From the NCBI GenBank assembly GCA_001695595.3, contig MBPM02000074.1, forward strand, positions 1 to 64,000: a stretch of 64,000 bases of DNA. Direction: 5' to 3'. Made by a program: the position numbers and the translations under genes. The stretch comes from Plasmopara viticola (lineage: Eukaryota > Oomycota > Peronosporomycetes > Peronosporales > Peronosporaceae). Position 1 is the stretch's first letter, and each line of letters begins with the position of its first letter. Below are positions 1 to 14,349 of this stretch, one piece after another. The notes beneath the pieces are model-generated. The model worked only from the letters and a program-made list of their open reading frames with translations, ran no database searches and was not told where the DNA came from.

Positions 1-3000
1 AAATGGAGCACTATTTGCTAAGGTACGCTTGCAACGCATATGTGCTTGCTTAGAAATCTAGATTTAACGTATCTGGCCGTAGAGAGAATCGCTCTTCATG
101 GAGCAGAACTCGCTGAGTTTACGCTTGAAACGAGTATGGGCTTGCTCAGGAAGCGAGATGTGACGTATGTGAGCCGTAGGAAGAATCGGCGCTTCTATTG
201 GAGCAGCAATCGCTGAGTTCTACTTAAAACGCGTGCTGCATGCCCAGGAAGCTGTATTGAACGTATCTGAGGCTGTAAGAAGAATCGGCACTTCAAATGG
301 AGCAGAACTCGCTAAGGTATGCTTGCAACGCATATGTGCTTGCTCAGGAAGCTAGATTTGACGTATCTGAGGCGTAGGAAGAACGGCACTTCAAATGGAA
401 AGGGTAATTTGCTAAGGTACGCTTGCAACGCATATGTCTTGCTCAGAAGCGAGATCTGACGTATCTGAGCCGTAGGAAGAATCGGCGCTTTCTATTGGAG
501 AAGCAATCGCTGAGTTCTACTTAAAACGCGTGGCTGCATGTCAGGATGCTGTATTGAACGTATCTGAGGCTGTAAGAAGAAATCGCCAATTCAAATGGAG
601 CAGTATTTGCTAAGGTATGCTTGCAACGCATATGTGCTTGCTCAGGAAGCTAGATTTGACGAATCTGAGGCCGTAGAAAGATTCCGGCTCTTCAAATGGA
701 GCAGATCGCTGAGTTACGCTTGAAACGAGTATGTGCTTGCTCAGGAAGCGAGATTTGACGTATCTGAGCCGTAGGAAGAATCGGCGCTTCTATTGAAAGC
801 AGCAATCGCTGAGTTCTACTTAAAACGCGTGCTGCATGCCCAGGAAGCTGTATTGAACGTATCTGAGGCTGTAAGAAGAATCGGCACTTCAAATGGAGCA
901 GAACTCGCTAAGGTATGCTTGCAACGCATATGTGCTTGTTCAAGAAGCTAGATTTGACGTTTTGAGGCCGTAGGAAGAACCGGCACTTCAAATGGAAAGT
1001 ATTTGCTAAGGTACGCTTGCAACGCATATGTGCTTGCTCAGAAATCTAGCTTTGACGTATCTGAGGCCGTAGAAAAATCTGCTTCTCAAATGGAGCAGAA
1101 CTCGCTGAGTTACGCTTGAAACGAGTATGTGCTTGCTCAGGAAGCGAGTTTTGAACGTATCTGAGCCGTAGGAAGAATCGGCGCTTCTATTGGAGCAGCA
1201 ATCGCTAAGTTTTACTTAAAACGCGTGACTGCATGTCCAGGAAGCTGTATTGAACGTATCTGAGGCTGTAAGAGAATCGGCACTTCGAATATGCAGTATT
1301 TGCTAAGGTATGCTTGCAACGCATATGTGCTTGCTCAGGAAGCTAGATTTGACGTATTGTGAGGCGTGCGTAGGAAGAACCGGACTTCAAATGGAAAGGT
1401 ATTTGCTAAGTACGCTTGCAACGCATATGTGCTTGCTCAGAATCTAGCTTTGACGTATCTGAGGCCGTAGAAAGAATCTGCTTTCAAATGGAGCGAACTC
1501 GCTGAGTTACGCTTGAAACGAGTATGTGCTTGCTCAGGAAGCGAGTTTTGACGTATCTGAGCCGTAGAAGAATCGGCGCACTATTGGAGCAGCAATCGCT
1601 AAGTTTACTTAAAACGCGTGACTGCATGCCCAGGAGCTGTATTGAACGTATCTGAGGCTGTAGAAGAATTGGATCTTAAACGGAAAAAGAACGCGCTTAG
1701 TTACGCTCGGCAGCGTGTCTGATGTCCTGAAAGCTACATTTGACGTATCTGAGGCCGTAGAGGAATCGGCACTTCAAATGGAGCAGTTTTGCTAAGGTAC
1801 GCTTGCAACGCATATGGCTTGCTCAGAAATCTAGATTTAACGTATCTGAGGCCGTAAGAGAATCGGCTCTTCAAATGGAGCAGAACTCGCTGAGTTACGC
1901 TTGAAACGAGTAGGGCTTGCTCAGGAAGCGAGATCTGACGTATCTGAGCCGTAGGAAGAATCGGCGCTTCCATTTAGCAGCAATCGCTGAGTTCTACTTA
2001 AAACGCGTGGCTGCATGCCCAGGAAGCTGTATTGAACGTATTTGAGGCTGTAAGAAGAATCGGCACTTCAAATGAGCAGAACTCGCTAAGTTGCTTGCAA
2101 CGCATATGTGCTTGCTCAGGAAGCTAGATTTGACGTATCTGAGGCCGTAGGAAGAACCGGCACTTCAAATGGAAGGTATTTGCTAAGGTACGCTTGCAAC
2201 GCATATGTGCTTGCTCAGGAAGCTAGATTTGACGAATCTGAGGCCCTAGGAAGAATCGGCACTTCAATTGGAGCAATATTCGCCAAGGTTTGATTGCAAC
2301 GAGTATGTGCTTTCTCAAGAAGCGAGATTTGACGTATCTGAGCCGTAGGAAGAATCGGCGCTTCTATTGGAGCAGCAATCGCTGAGTTCTACTTAAAACG
2401 CGTGGCTGCATGTCCAGGAAGCTGTATTGAACGTATCTGAGGCTGTAAGAAGAATCGCCAATTCAAATGGAGCAGTATTTGCTAAGGTATGCTTGCAACG
2501 CATATGGAGCAGATCTCGCTGAGTTACGCTTGAAACGAGTATGTGCTTGCTCAGAAGCGAGATTTACGTATCTGAGCCGTAGGAAGAATCGGCGCATCTA
2601 TTGGAGCAGCCAACGCTGAGTTCTACTTAAAACGCGTGGCTGCATGTCCAGGAAGCTGTATTGAACGTATCTGAGGCTGTAAGAAGAATTGGATCTTCAA
2701 ACGGAAAAGAACTCGCTTAGTTACGCTCGGCACGCGTGTCTGCATGTCCTGAAAGCTACATTTGACGTATCTGAGGCCGTAGGGGGAATCGGCACTTCAA
2801 ATGGAGCAGTATTTGCTAGGTACGCTTGCAACGGATATGTGCTTGCTCAGAAATCTAGATTTAACGTATCTGAGGCCGTAGAGAGAATCGGCTCTTCAAA
2901 TGGAGCAGAACTCGCTGAGTTACGCTTGAAACGGAGTATGGCTTGCTCAGGAAGCGAGATCTGACGTATCTGAGCCGTAGGAAGAATCGGCGCTTCTATT

Positions 3001-6000
3001 TGAGCAGCAATCGCTGAGTTCTACTTAAAACGCGTGGCTGCATGCCCAGGATCTTGTATTGAACGTATCTGAGGCTGTAAGAAGAATCGGCACTTCAAAT
3101 GGAGCAGAACTCGCTAAGGTATGCTTGCAACGCATATGTGCTTGCTCAGGAAGCTAGATTTGACGTATCTGGGGCCGTAGGGAAAGAACCGGCACTTCAA
3201 ATGGAAAGGTATTGCTAAGGTACCTTGCAACGCAATATGTGCTTGCTCAGAAAGCTAGCTTTGACGTATCTGAGCCGTAGAAAGAATCTGCTCTTTAAAT
3301 GGAGCAGAACTCGCTGAGTTACGCTGTTGAAACGAGTAAGTGCTTGCTCAGGAAAGCGAGTTTTGACGTATCTGAGCCGTAGGAAAGAATCGGCGCTTCG
3401 TATTGGAGCAGCAATCGCTAAGTTTTACTTTAAAAACGCGTGACTGCACTGTCCAGGAAGCTGTATTGAACGTATCTGAGCTAAGAAGAATTGATCTTCA
3501 AACGGAAAAGAACGCGCTTAGTTACGCTCGGCACGCGTGTCTGCATGTCCTGAAAGCTACATTTGACGTATCTGAGGCCGTAGGGGGAATCGGCACTTCA
3601 AATGGAGCAGTATTTGCTAAGGTACGCTTGCAACGCATATGTGCTTGCTCAGAAATCTAGATTTAACGTATCTGAGGCCGTAGAGAGAATCGGCTCTTCA
3701 AATGGAGCAGAACTCGCTGAGTTACGCTGAAACGAGTATGGCTTGCTCAGGAAGCGAGATCTGACGTATCTGAGCCGTAGGAAGAATCGGCGCTTCTATT
3801 TGAGCAGCAATCGCTGAGTTCTACTTAAAACGCGTGGCTGCATGCCCAGGATCTTGTATTGAACGTATCTGAGGCTGTAAGAAGAATCGGCACTATTCAA
3901 ATGGAGCAGAACTCGCTAAGGTATGCTTGCAACGCATATGTGCTTGCTCAGGAAGCTAGATTTGACGTATCTGGGCCGTAGGAAGAAACCGGCACTTCAA
4001 ATCGGAAAGGTATTTCTAAGGTACGCTTGCAACGCATATGTGCTTGCTCAGAGAAAGCTAGCTTTGACGTATCTGAGGCTCGTAGAAAGAATCTGCTCTT
4101 TAAATGGAGCAGAACTCGCTGAGTTACGCTTGAAACGAGTAAGTGCTTGCTCAGGAAGCGAGTTTTGACTATCTGAGCCGTAGGAAGAATCGGCGCTTCT
4201 ATTGGAGCAGCAATCGCTAAGTTTTACTTAAAACGCGTGACTGCATGTCCAGGAAGCTGTATTGAACGTATCTAGGCTAAGAAGAATCGGCCACTTCGAA
4301 TGATGCAGTATTTGCTACAGGTATGCTTGCAACGCATATGTGCTTGCTCAGGAAGCTAGATTTGACGTATTTGAGGCCGTAGGAAGAACCGGCACTTCAA
4401 ATGGAAAGGTATTTGCTAAGGTACGCTTGCAACGCATATGTGCTTGCTCAGAAATCTAGCTTTGACGTATCAGAGGCGTAGAAAGAATCTGCTCTTCAAA
4501 TGGAGCAGAACTCGCTAGTTACGCTTTTGAAACGAGTATGTGCTTGCTCAGGAAGCGAGTTTTGACGTATCTGAGCCGTAGGAAGAATCGGCGCTTCTAT
4601 TGGAGCAGCAATCGCTAAGTTTTACTTAAAACGCGTGACTGCATGTCCAGGAAGCTGTATTGAACGTATCTGAGGCTGTAAGAAGAATCGCCAATTCAAA
4701 TGGAGCAGTATTTGCTAAGGTATGCTTGCAACGCATATGTGGCTTGCTCAGGAGCTAGATTTGACGTATCTGAGGCCGTAGAAAGATTCCTCTTCAAATG
4801 GAGCAGATCTCGCTGAGTACGCTTGAAACGAGTATGTGCTTGCTTAGAAGCGAGATTTTGACGTATCTGAGCCGTAGGAAGAATCGGCGCATCTATTGGA
4901 GCAGCCAACGCTGAGTTCTACTTAAAACGCTGGCTGCATGTCCAGGAAGCTGATTGAACGTATCTGAGGCTGTAAGAAGAATTGGATCTTCAAACGGAAA
5001 AAGAACTCGCTTAGTTACGCTCGGCACGCGTGTTGCATGTCCTGAAAGCTACATTTGACGTATCTGAGGCCGTAGGGGAATCGGCACTTCAAATGGAGCA
5101 GTATTTGCTAAGGTACGCTTGCAACGGATATGTGCTTGCTCAGAAATCTAGATTTAACGTATCTGAGGCCGTAGAGAGAATCGGCTCTTCAAATGGAGCA
5201 GAACTCGCTGAGTTACGCTTGAAACGAGTATGGGCTTGCTCAGGAAGCGAGATCTGACGTATCTGAGCCGTAGGAATAATCGGCGCTTCTATTGGGAGCA
5301 GCAATCGCTGAGTTCTACTTAAAAACGCGTGGCTGCATGCCCAGGATCTTGTATTGAACGTATCTGAGGCTGTAAGAAGAAATCGGCACTCAAATGGAGC
5401 AGAACTCGCTAAGTATGCTTGCAACGCATATGTGCTTGCTCTCAGGAAGCTAGATTTGACGTATCTGAGGCCGTTAGGAAGAACCGGCACTTCAAATGGA
5501 AAGGTATTTGCTAAGGTACGCTTGCAACGCATATGTGCTTGCTCAGAAAGCTAGCTTTGACGTACTGAGGCCGTAGAAAGAATCTGCTCTTCAAATGGAG
5601 CAGAACTCCTGAGTTACGCTTGAAACGAGTAAGTGCTTGCTCAGGAAGCGAGTTTTGACGTATCTGAGCCGTAGAAGAATCGGCGCTTCTATTGGAGCAG
5701 CAATCGCTAAGTTTTACTTAAAACGCGTGACTGCATGTCCAGGAAGCTGTATTGAACGTATCTGAGGCTGTAAGAAGAATCGGCACTTCGAATGATGCAG
5801 TATTTGCTAAGTATGCTTGCAACGCATATGTGCTTGCTCAGGAAGCTAGATTTGACGTATTTGAGCCGTAGGAAGAACCGGCACTTCAAATGGAAAGGTA
5901 TTTGCTAAGGTACGCTCTGCAACGCATATGTGCTGTGCTCAGAAATCTAGCTTTGACGTATCTGAGGCCGTAGAAAAAGAATCTGCTCTTCAAATGGAGC

Positions 6001-8879
6001 AGAACTCGCTGAGTTACGCTTGAAACGAGTCATGTGCTTGCTCAGGAAGCGAGTTTTTGACGTATCTGAGCCGTAGGAAGAATCGGCGCTTCTATTGGAG
6101 CAGCAATCGCTAAGTTTTACTTAAAACGCGTGACTGCATGTCCAGGAAGCTGTATTGAACGTATCTGAGGCTGTAAGAAGAATCGCCAATTCAAATGGAG
6201 CAGTATTTGCTAAGGTATGCTTGCAACGCATATGCTGCTTGCTCAGGAAGCTAGATTTGACGTATCTGAGGCCGTAGAAAGATTCGGCGCTTCAGTTGGA
6301 GCAGAACTCGCTTAGGTACGCTTTGAAAACGAGTAAGTGCTTGCTCAGGAAGCGAGATTTGACGTATCTGAGCCGTAGGAAGAATCGGCGCTTCTTTAGA
6401 GCAGCATTCGCTAAGTTCTACTTAAAAGGCGTGATGGCATGTCCAGGAAGCTGTATTGAACGTATCTGAGGCTGTAAGAAGAATCGGCACTTCGAATGAT
6501 GCAGTATTTGCTAAGGTATGCTTGCAACGCATATGTGCTTGCTCAGGGAAGCTAGATTTGACGTATTTGAGGCCGTAGAAGAACCGGCACTTCAAATGGA
6601 AGGTATTTGCTAAGGTACGCTTGCAACGCATATGTGCTTGCTCAGAAATCTAGCTTTGACGTATCTGAGGCCGTAGAAAGAATCTGCTCTTCAAATGGAG
6701 CAGAACTCGCTGAGTTACGCTTGAAACGAGTATGTGCTTGCTCAGGAAGCGAGTTTTGACGTATCTGAGCCGTAGGAAGAATCGGCGCTTCTATTGGAGC
6801 AGCAATCGCTGAGTTCTACTTAAAACGCGTGGCTGCATGCCAGATCTTGTATTGAACGTATCTTGAGGCTTAAGAAGAATCGGCACTTCAAATGGAGCAG
6901 AACTCGCTAAGGTATGCTTGCAACGCATATGTGCTTGCTCAAGAAGCTAGATTTGACGTATCTGAGGCCGTAGGAAGAACCGGCACTTCAAATGAAAGGT
7001 ATTTGCTAAGGTACGCTTGGCAACGCATATGTGCTTGCTCAGGAAGCTAGATATTGACGAATCTGAGGCCGTAGGAAGAACCGGCACTTCAAATGGGAAA
7101 AGGTATTTTGCTAAGTACGCTTGCAACGCATATGGTGCTTGCTCAGAAATCTAGCTTTGACGTATCTGAGGCCGTAGAAAGAATCTGCTCCAAATGGAGC
7201 AGAACTCGCTGAGTACGCTTGAAACGAGTATGTCTTGCTCAGGAAGCGAGTTTTGACGTATCTGAGCCTAGGAAGAATCGGCGCTTCTATTGAGCAGCAA
7301 TCGCTAAGATTTACTTAAACGCGTGACTGCATGTCCAGGAAGCTGTATTGAACGTATCTGAGGCTGTAAGAGAATCGGCACTTCGAATGATGCAGTATTT
7401 GCTAAGGTATGCTTGCAACGCATATGTGCTTGCTCAGGAAGCTAGATTTGACGTATTTGAGGCCGTAGGAAGAACCGGCACTTCAAATGGAAAGGTATTT
7501 GCTAAGGTACGCTTGCAACGCATATGTGCTTGCTCAGAAAGCTAGCTTTGACGTATCTGAGGCCGTAGAAGAATCTGCCTCTTCAAATGGAGCAGAACTC
7601 GCTGAGTTACGCTTGAAACGATATGTGCTTGCTCAGGAAGCGAGTTTTGACGTATCTGAGCGTAGGAAGAATCGCGCATCTATTGGAGCAGCAATCGCTA
7701 AGTTTTACTTAAAACGCGTGATTGCATGTCCAGGAAGCTGTATTGAACGTATCTGAGGCTGAGAAGAAGAATTGGATCTTCAAACGTAGAAGAACTCGCT
7801 TAGTACGCTCGGCACACGTGTCTGCATGTCCTGAAAAGCTACATTTGACGTATCTGAGGCCGTAGGAGGAATCGGCACTTCAAATGGAGCATATTTGCTT
7901 AAGGTACGCTTGCAACGCATATGTGCTTGCTTCAGAAATCTAGATTTGACGAATCTGAGCCGTAGAGAGAGAATCGGCTCTTCAAATGGAGCAGAACTCG
8001 CTGAGTTACGCTTGAAACGAGTATGTGCTTGCTCAGGAACCGAGTTTTGACGTATCTAGCCGTAGGAAGAATCGGCGCTTCTATTGGAGCAGCAATCGCT
8101 AAGTTTTACTTAAACGCGTGACTGCATGTCCAGGAAGCTGTATTGAACGTATCTGAGGCTGTAAGAAGAATCGGCACTTCGAATGATGCAGTATTTGCTA
8201 GGTATGCCTGCAACGCATATGTGCTTGCTCAAGAAGCTGGATTTTGACGTATTTGAGTCCGTAGGAAGAACCGGCACTTCAAATAAAGGTATTTGCTTAA
8301 GGTACGCTTGCAACGCATATGTGCTTGCTCAGGAAAGCTAGCTTTGACGTATCTGAGCCGTAGAAAGAAATCTGCTCTTCAAATGGAGCAGAACTCGCTG
8401 AGTTACGCTTGAAACGAGTATGTGCTTGCTCAGGAAGCGAGTTTTGACGTATCTGAGCGTAGGAAGAAATCGGCGCATCTATTGGAGCAGCAATCGCTAA
8501 GTTTACTTAAAACGCGTGACTGCATGTCCAGGAAGCTGTATTGAACGTATCTGAGGCTGTAAGAAGAATTGGATCTTCAAACGGAAAAGAACTCGCTTAG
8601 TTACGCTCGGCACGCGTGTCTGCATGTCCTGAAAGCTACATTTGACGTATCTGAGGCCGTAGGAGGAATCGGCACTTCAAATGGAGCAGTATTTGCTAAG
8701 GTACGCTTGCAACGCATATGTGCTTGCTCAGAAATCTAGATTTGACGAATCTGAGGCCGTAGAGAGATCGGCTCTTCAAATGGAGCAGAACTCGCTGAGT
8801 TACGCTTGAAACGAGTATGGGCTTGCTCAGGAAGCGAGATCTGACGTATGTGAGCCGTAGGAAGAATCGGCGCTTCTAT

Positions 8880-9650
8880 TGGAGCAGCAATCGCTGAGTC
8901 TACTTAAAACGCGTGGCTGCATGTCTAGGAAGCTGTATTGAACGTATCTGAGGCTGTAAGAAGAATCGCCAATTCAAATGGAGCAGTATTTGCTAAGGTA
9001 TGCTTGCAACGCATATGTGCTTGCTCAGGAAGCTAGATTTGACGTATCTGAGGCCGTAGAAAGATTCGGCTCTTCAAATGGAGCAGATCTCGCTGTGTTA
9101 CGCTTGAAACGAGTATGTGCTTGCTCAGGAAGCGAGTTTTGACGTATCTGAGTTGTAGGAAGAATCGGCGCATCTATTGGAGCAGCCAACGCTGAGTTCT
9201 ACTTGAAACGCGTGACTGCATGTCCAGGAAGCTGTATTGAACGTATCTGAGGCTGTAAGAAGAATTGGATCTTCAAACGGAAAAGAACTCGCTTAGTTAC
9301 GCTCGGCACGCGTGTCTGCATGTCCCGAAAGCTACATTTGACGTATCTGAGGCCGTAGGAGGAATCGGCACTTTAAAATGGAGCAGAACTTGCTAAGGTA
9401 CGCTTGCAACGCATATGTGCTTGCTCAGAAATCTAGATTTAACGTATCTGAGGCCGTAGAGAGAATCGGCTCTTCAAATGGAGCAAATCGCTGAGTTACG
9501 CTTTGAAACGAGTATGGGCTTGCTCAGGAAGCGAGATCTGACGTATCTTAGCCGTAGGAAGAATCGGCGCTTCTATTGGAGCAGCAATCGCTGAGTTCTA
9601 CTTAAAAGCGGGCTGCATGCCCAGAAGCTGTATTGAACGTATCTGAGGCT
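8880..9650 (+). repeat. Array block duplicated about 15 kb away, copy 1
   Basis: Private variants 'tctcgctgtgttacgcttga', 'gtatctgagttgtaggaaga', 'gttctacttgaaacgcgtga' and 'catgtcccgaaagctacatt' occur together here. They recur in the same order at 23,940-24,710. The offset measured on 'agttgtagga' (9,151 and 24,206) is 15,055 bp. Confidence 0.83.
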
Positions 9651-10539
9651 GTAAGAAGAATCGGCCCTTCAATGGAGCAGAACTCGCTAAGGTATGCTTG
9701 CAACGCATATGTGCTTGCTCAGGAAGTTAGATTTGACGTATCTGAGGCCGTAGGAAGAACCGGCACTTCAATCGGAAAGGTATTTGCTAAGGTACGCTTG
9801 CAACGCATATGTGCTTGCTCAGAAATCTAGCTTTGACGTATCTGAGGCCGTAGAAAGAATCTGCTCTTCAAATGGAGCAGAACCCGCTGAGTTACGCTTG
9901 AAACGAGTATGTACTTGCTCAGGAAGCGAGTTTTGACGTATCTGAGCCGTAGGAAGAATCGGCGCATCTATTGGAGCAGCAATCGCTAAGTTTTACTTAA
10001 AACGCGTGACTGCATGTCCAGGAAGCTGTATTGAACGTATCTGAAGCTGTAAGAAGAATTGGATCTTCAAACGGAAAAGAACTCGCTTAGTTACGCTCGG
10101 CACGCGTGTCTGCATGTCCTGAAAGCTACATTTGACGTAACGGAGGCCGTAGGAGGAATCGGCACTTCAAATGGAGCAGTATTTGCTAAGGTACGCTTGC
10201 AACGCATATGTGCTTGTTCAGAAAGCTAGATTTGACGAATCTGAGGCCCTAGGAAGAATCGGCATTTCAATTGGAGCAATATTCGCCAAGGTTTGATTGC
10301 AACGAGTATGTGCTTGCTCAAGAAGCGAGATTTGACGTATCTGAGCCGTAGGAAGAATCGGCGCTTCTATTGGAGCAGCAATCGCTGAGTTCTACTTAAA
10401 ACGCGTGGCTGCATGTCAGGAAGCTGTATTGAACGTATCTGAGGCTGTAAGAAGAATCGCCAATTCAAATGGAGCAGTATTTGCTAAGGTATGCTTGCAA
10501 CGCATATGTGCTTGCTCAGGAAGCTAGATTTGACGTATC

Positions 10540-13500
10540 TGAGGCCGTAGAAAGATTCGGCTTTTCAAATGGAGACGATCTCGCCGAGTTACGCTTGAAA
10601 CGAGTATGTACTTGCTCAGGAAGCGAGATCTGACGTATCTGAGCCGTAGGAAGAATCGGCGCATCTATTGGAGCAGCAATCGCTGAGTTCTACTTAAAAC
10701 GCGTGGCTGCATGCCGAGGAAGCTGTATTGAACGTATCTGAGGCTGTAAGAAGAATCAGCACTTCAAATGGAGCAGAACTCGATAAGGTATGCTTGCAAA
10801 GCATTTGTGCTTGCTCAAGAAGCTAGATTTGACGTATCCGAGGCTGTAGGAAGAACCGGCACTTCAAATGGAAAGGTATTTGCTAAGGTACGCTTGCAAC
10901 ACATATGTGCTTGCTCAGGAAGCTAGATTTGACGAATCTGAGGCCCTAGGAAGAATCGGCACTTCAAATGGAGCAGTGTTCGCTGAGTTACGCTTGAAAC
11001 GAGTATGTGCTTGCTCAGGAAGCGAGATCTGACGTATCTGAGCCGTAGGAAGAATCGGCGCATCTATTGGAGCAGCAATCGCTGAGTTCTACTTAAAACG
11101 CGTGGCTGCATGTCCAGGAAGCTGAATTGAGCGTATCTGAGGCTGTAAGAAGAATTGGATCTTCAAACGGAAAAGAACTGGCTAACTTACGCCGGCACGC
11201 GTGTCTGCATGTTCCTGAAAGCTACATTTGACGTATCTGAGGCCGTAGGAGGAATCGGCACTTCAAATGGAGCAGTATTTGCTAAGGTATGCTTGCAACG
11301 CATATGTGCTTGCTCAGGAAGCTAGATTTGACGAATCTGAGGCCGTAGAAAGATTCGGCTCTTCAAATGGAGACGATCTCGCCGAGTTACGCTTGAAACG
11401 AGTATGTACTTGCTCAGGAAGCGAGATCTGACGTATCTGAGCCGTAGGAAGAATCGGCGCATCTATTGGAGCAGCAATCGCTGAGTTCTACTTAAAACGC
11501 GTGGCTGCATGCCGAGGAAGCTGTATTGAACGTATCTGAGGCTGTAAGAAGAATCAGCACTTCAAATGGAGCAGAACTCGATAAGGTATGCTTGCAAAGC
11601 ATTTGTGCTTGCTCAAGAAGCTAGATTTGACGTATCCGAGGCTGTAGGAAGAACCGGCACTTTAAATGGAAAGGTATTTGCTAAGGTACGCTTGCAACAC
11701 ATATGTGCTTGCTCAGGAAGCTAGATTTGACGAATCTGTGGCCCTAGGAAGAATCGGCACTTCAAATGGAGCAGTGTTCGCTGAGTTACGCTTGAAACGA
11801 GTATGTGCTTGCTCAGGAAGCAGATCTGACGTATCTGAGCCGTAGGAAGAATCGGCGCATCTATTGGAGCAGCAATCGCTGCGTTTCTACTTAAAAACGC
11901 GTGGCTGCATGTCCAGGAAGCTGAATTGAGCGTATCTGAGGCTGTAAGAAGAATTGGATCTTCAAACGGAAAAGAACTGGCTAACTTACGCTCGGCACGC
12001 GTGTCTGCATGTCCTGAAAGCTACATTTGACGTATCTGAGGTCGTAGGGAGGAATCGGCACTTCAAATGGAGCAGTATTTGCTAAGGTATGCTTGCAACG
12101 CATATGTGCTTGCTCAGGAAGCTAGATATTGACGTATCGAGGCCGTAGAAAGATTCGGCTCTTCAAATGGAGACGATCTCGCCGAGTTACGCTTGAAACG
12201 AGTATGTACTTGGCTCAGGAAGCGGAGATCTGACGTATCTAAAGCCGTAGGAAAGAAATCGGCGCATCTATTGGAAGCCAGCAATCGCTGAGTTCTACTT
12301 AAAACGCGTGGCTGCATGCCGAGGAAGCTGTATTGAACGTATCTGATGCTGTAAGAAGAATCGGCACTTCAAATGGAGCAGAACTCGATAAGGCATGCTT
12401 GCAAAGCATTTGTGCTTGCTCAAGAAGCTAGATTTGACGTATCTGAGGCTGTAGGAAGAACCGGCACTTCAAATGGAAAGGTATTTGCTAAGGTACGCTT
12501 GCAACACATATGTGCTTGCTCAGGAAGCTAGATTTGACGAATCTGAGGCCCTAGGAAGAATCGGCACTTCAAATGGAGCAGTGTTCGCTGAGTTACGCTT
12601 GAAACGAGTATGTGCTTGCTCAGGAAGCGAGATCTGACGTATCTGAGCCGTAGGAAGAATCGGCGCTTCTATTGGAGCAGCCAACGCTGAGTTCTACTTA
12701 AAACGCGTGGCTGCATGTCCAGGAAGCTGTATTGAACGTATCTGAGGCTGTAAGAAGAATTGGATCTTCAAACGGAAAAGAACTGGCTAACTTACGCTCG
12801 GCACGCGTGTCTGCATGTCCTGAAAGCTACATTTGACGTATCTGAGGCCGTAGGAGGAATCGGCACTTCAAATGGAGCAGTATTTGCTAAGGTATGCTTG
12901 CAACGCATATGTGCTTGCTCAGGAAGCTAGATTTGACGTATCCGAGGCCGTAGAAAGATTCGGCTCTTCAAATGGAGACGATCTCGCCGAGTTACGCTTG
13001 AAACGAGTATGTACTTGCTCAGGAAGCGAGATCTGACGTATCTAAGCCGTAGGAAGAATCGGCGCATCTATTGGAGACGCAATCGCTGAGTTCTACTTAA
13101 AACGCGTGGCTGCATGCCCAGGAAGCTGTATTGAACGTATCTGAGGCTGTAAGAAGAATCGGCACTTCAAATGGAGCAGAACTCGATAAGGCATGCTTGC
13201 AAAGCATTTGTGCTTGCTCAAGAAGCTAGATTTGACGTATCTGAGGCTGTAGGAAGAACCGGCACTTCAAATGGAAAGGTATTTGCTAAGGTACGCTTGC
13301 AACACATATGTGCTTGCTCAGGAAGCTAGATTTGACGAATCTGAGGCCCTAGGAAGAATCGGCACTTCAAATGGAGCAGTGTTCGCTGAGTTACGCTTGA
13401 AACGAGTATGTGCTTGCTCAGGAAGCGAGATCTGACGTATCTGAGCCGTAGGAAGAATCGGCGCTTCTATTGGAGCAGCAATCGCTGAGTTCTACTTAAA
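10540..13500 (+). repeat. Higher-order repeat of ~800 bp (eight monomers), four copies
   Basis: A variant monomer marked by 'gattcggct(c/t)ttcaaatgg' followed by 'agacgatctcgccgagttac' occurs at about 10,554, 11,352, 12,152 and 12,957. The spacings are 798, 800 and 805 bp. Other private variants recur with the same period, for example 'cttgcaaagcatttgtgctt' and 'gcaacacatatgtgcttgct'. The neighbouring monomers are therefore copied as a block of eight, which is the signature of a homogenising higher-order repeat. Confidence 0.88.
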
Positions 13501-14349
13501 ACGCGTGGCTGCATGTCCAGGAAGCTGTATTGAACGTATCTGAGGCTGTAAGAAGAATCGGCACTTCAAATGGAGCAGAACTCGCTAAGGTATGCTTGCA
13601 ACGCATATGTGCTCGCTCAGAAGGCTAGATTTGACGTATCTGAGGCCGTAGGAAGAACCGACAATTCAAATGGAGCAGTGTTTGCTAATGTACGCTTGCA
13701 ACGCAAATGTGCTTGCTTAGAAAGCTAGATTTGACGTATCCAAGGCCGTAGAAAGAATCGGCACTTTAAATGAAGCAGAACTCACTGAGTTACGCTTGAA
13801 ACGAATATGTGCTTGCTCAGGAAGCGAGTTTTGACGTATCTGAGGCCGTAGGAAGAATCGGCGCTTCTACTGGAGAAGAACATGCTTAGTTACGCTCGGA
13901 ACGCGTGTCTACATATCCTGAAAGCTAAATTTGACGTATCTGAGGCCATAGAAACAATCGGCGCTTCAAATGAAGCGGAACTCGCTAAGGTACGCTTGCA
14001 ACGCATATGTGCTTGCTCAGGAAGCGAGATTTGACGTATCTGAGCCGTAGGAAGAATCGGCGCTTCTATTGAAGCAGCAATCGCTGAGTTCTACTTAAAA
14101 CGCGTGGCTGCATGTCCAGGAAGCTGTATTGAACGTATCTGAAGCTGTAAGAAGAATTGGATCTTCAAACGGAGACGAACTCGCTTAGTTACGCTCGGCA
14201 CGCGTGTCTGCATGTCTTGAAAGCTACATTTGACGTATCTGAGGCCATAGGAAGAATCGGCGCTTCTACTGGAGAAGAACTCGCTTTGTTACGCTTCGAA
14301 CGCGTGTCTACATGTCCTGAAAGCTACATTTGACGTATCTGAGGCTATA

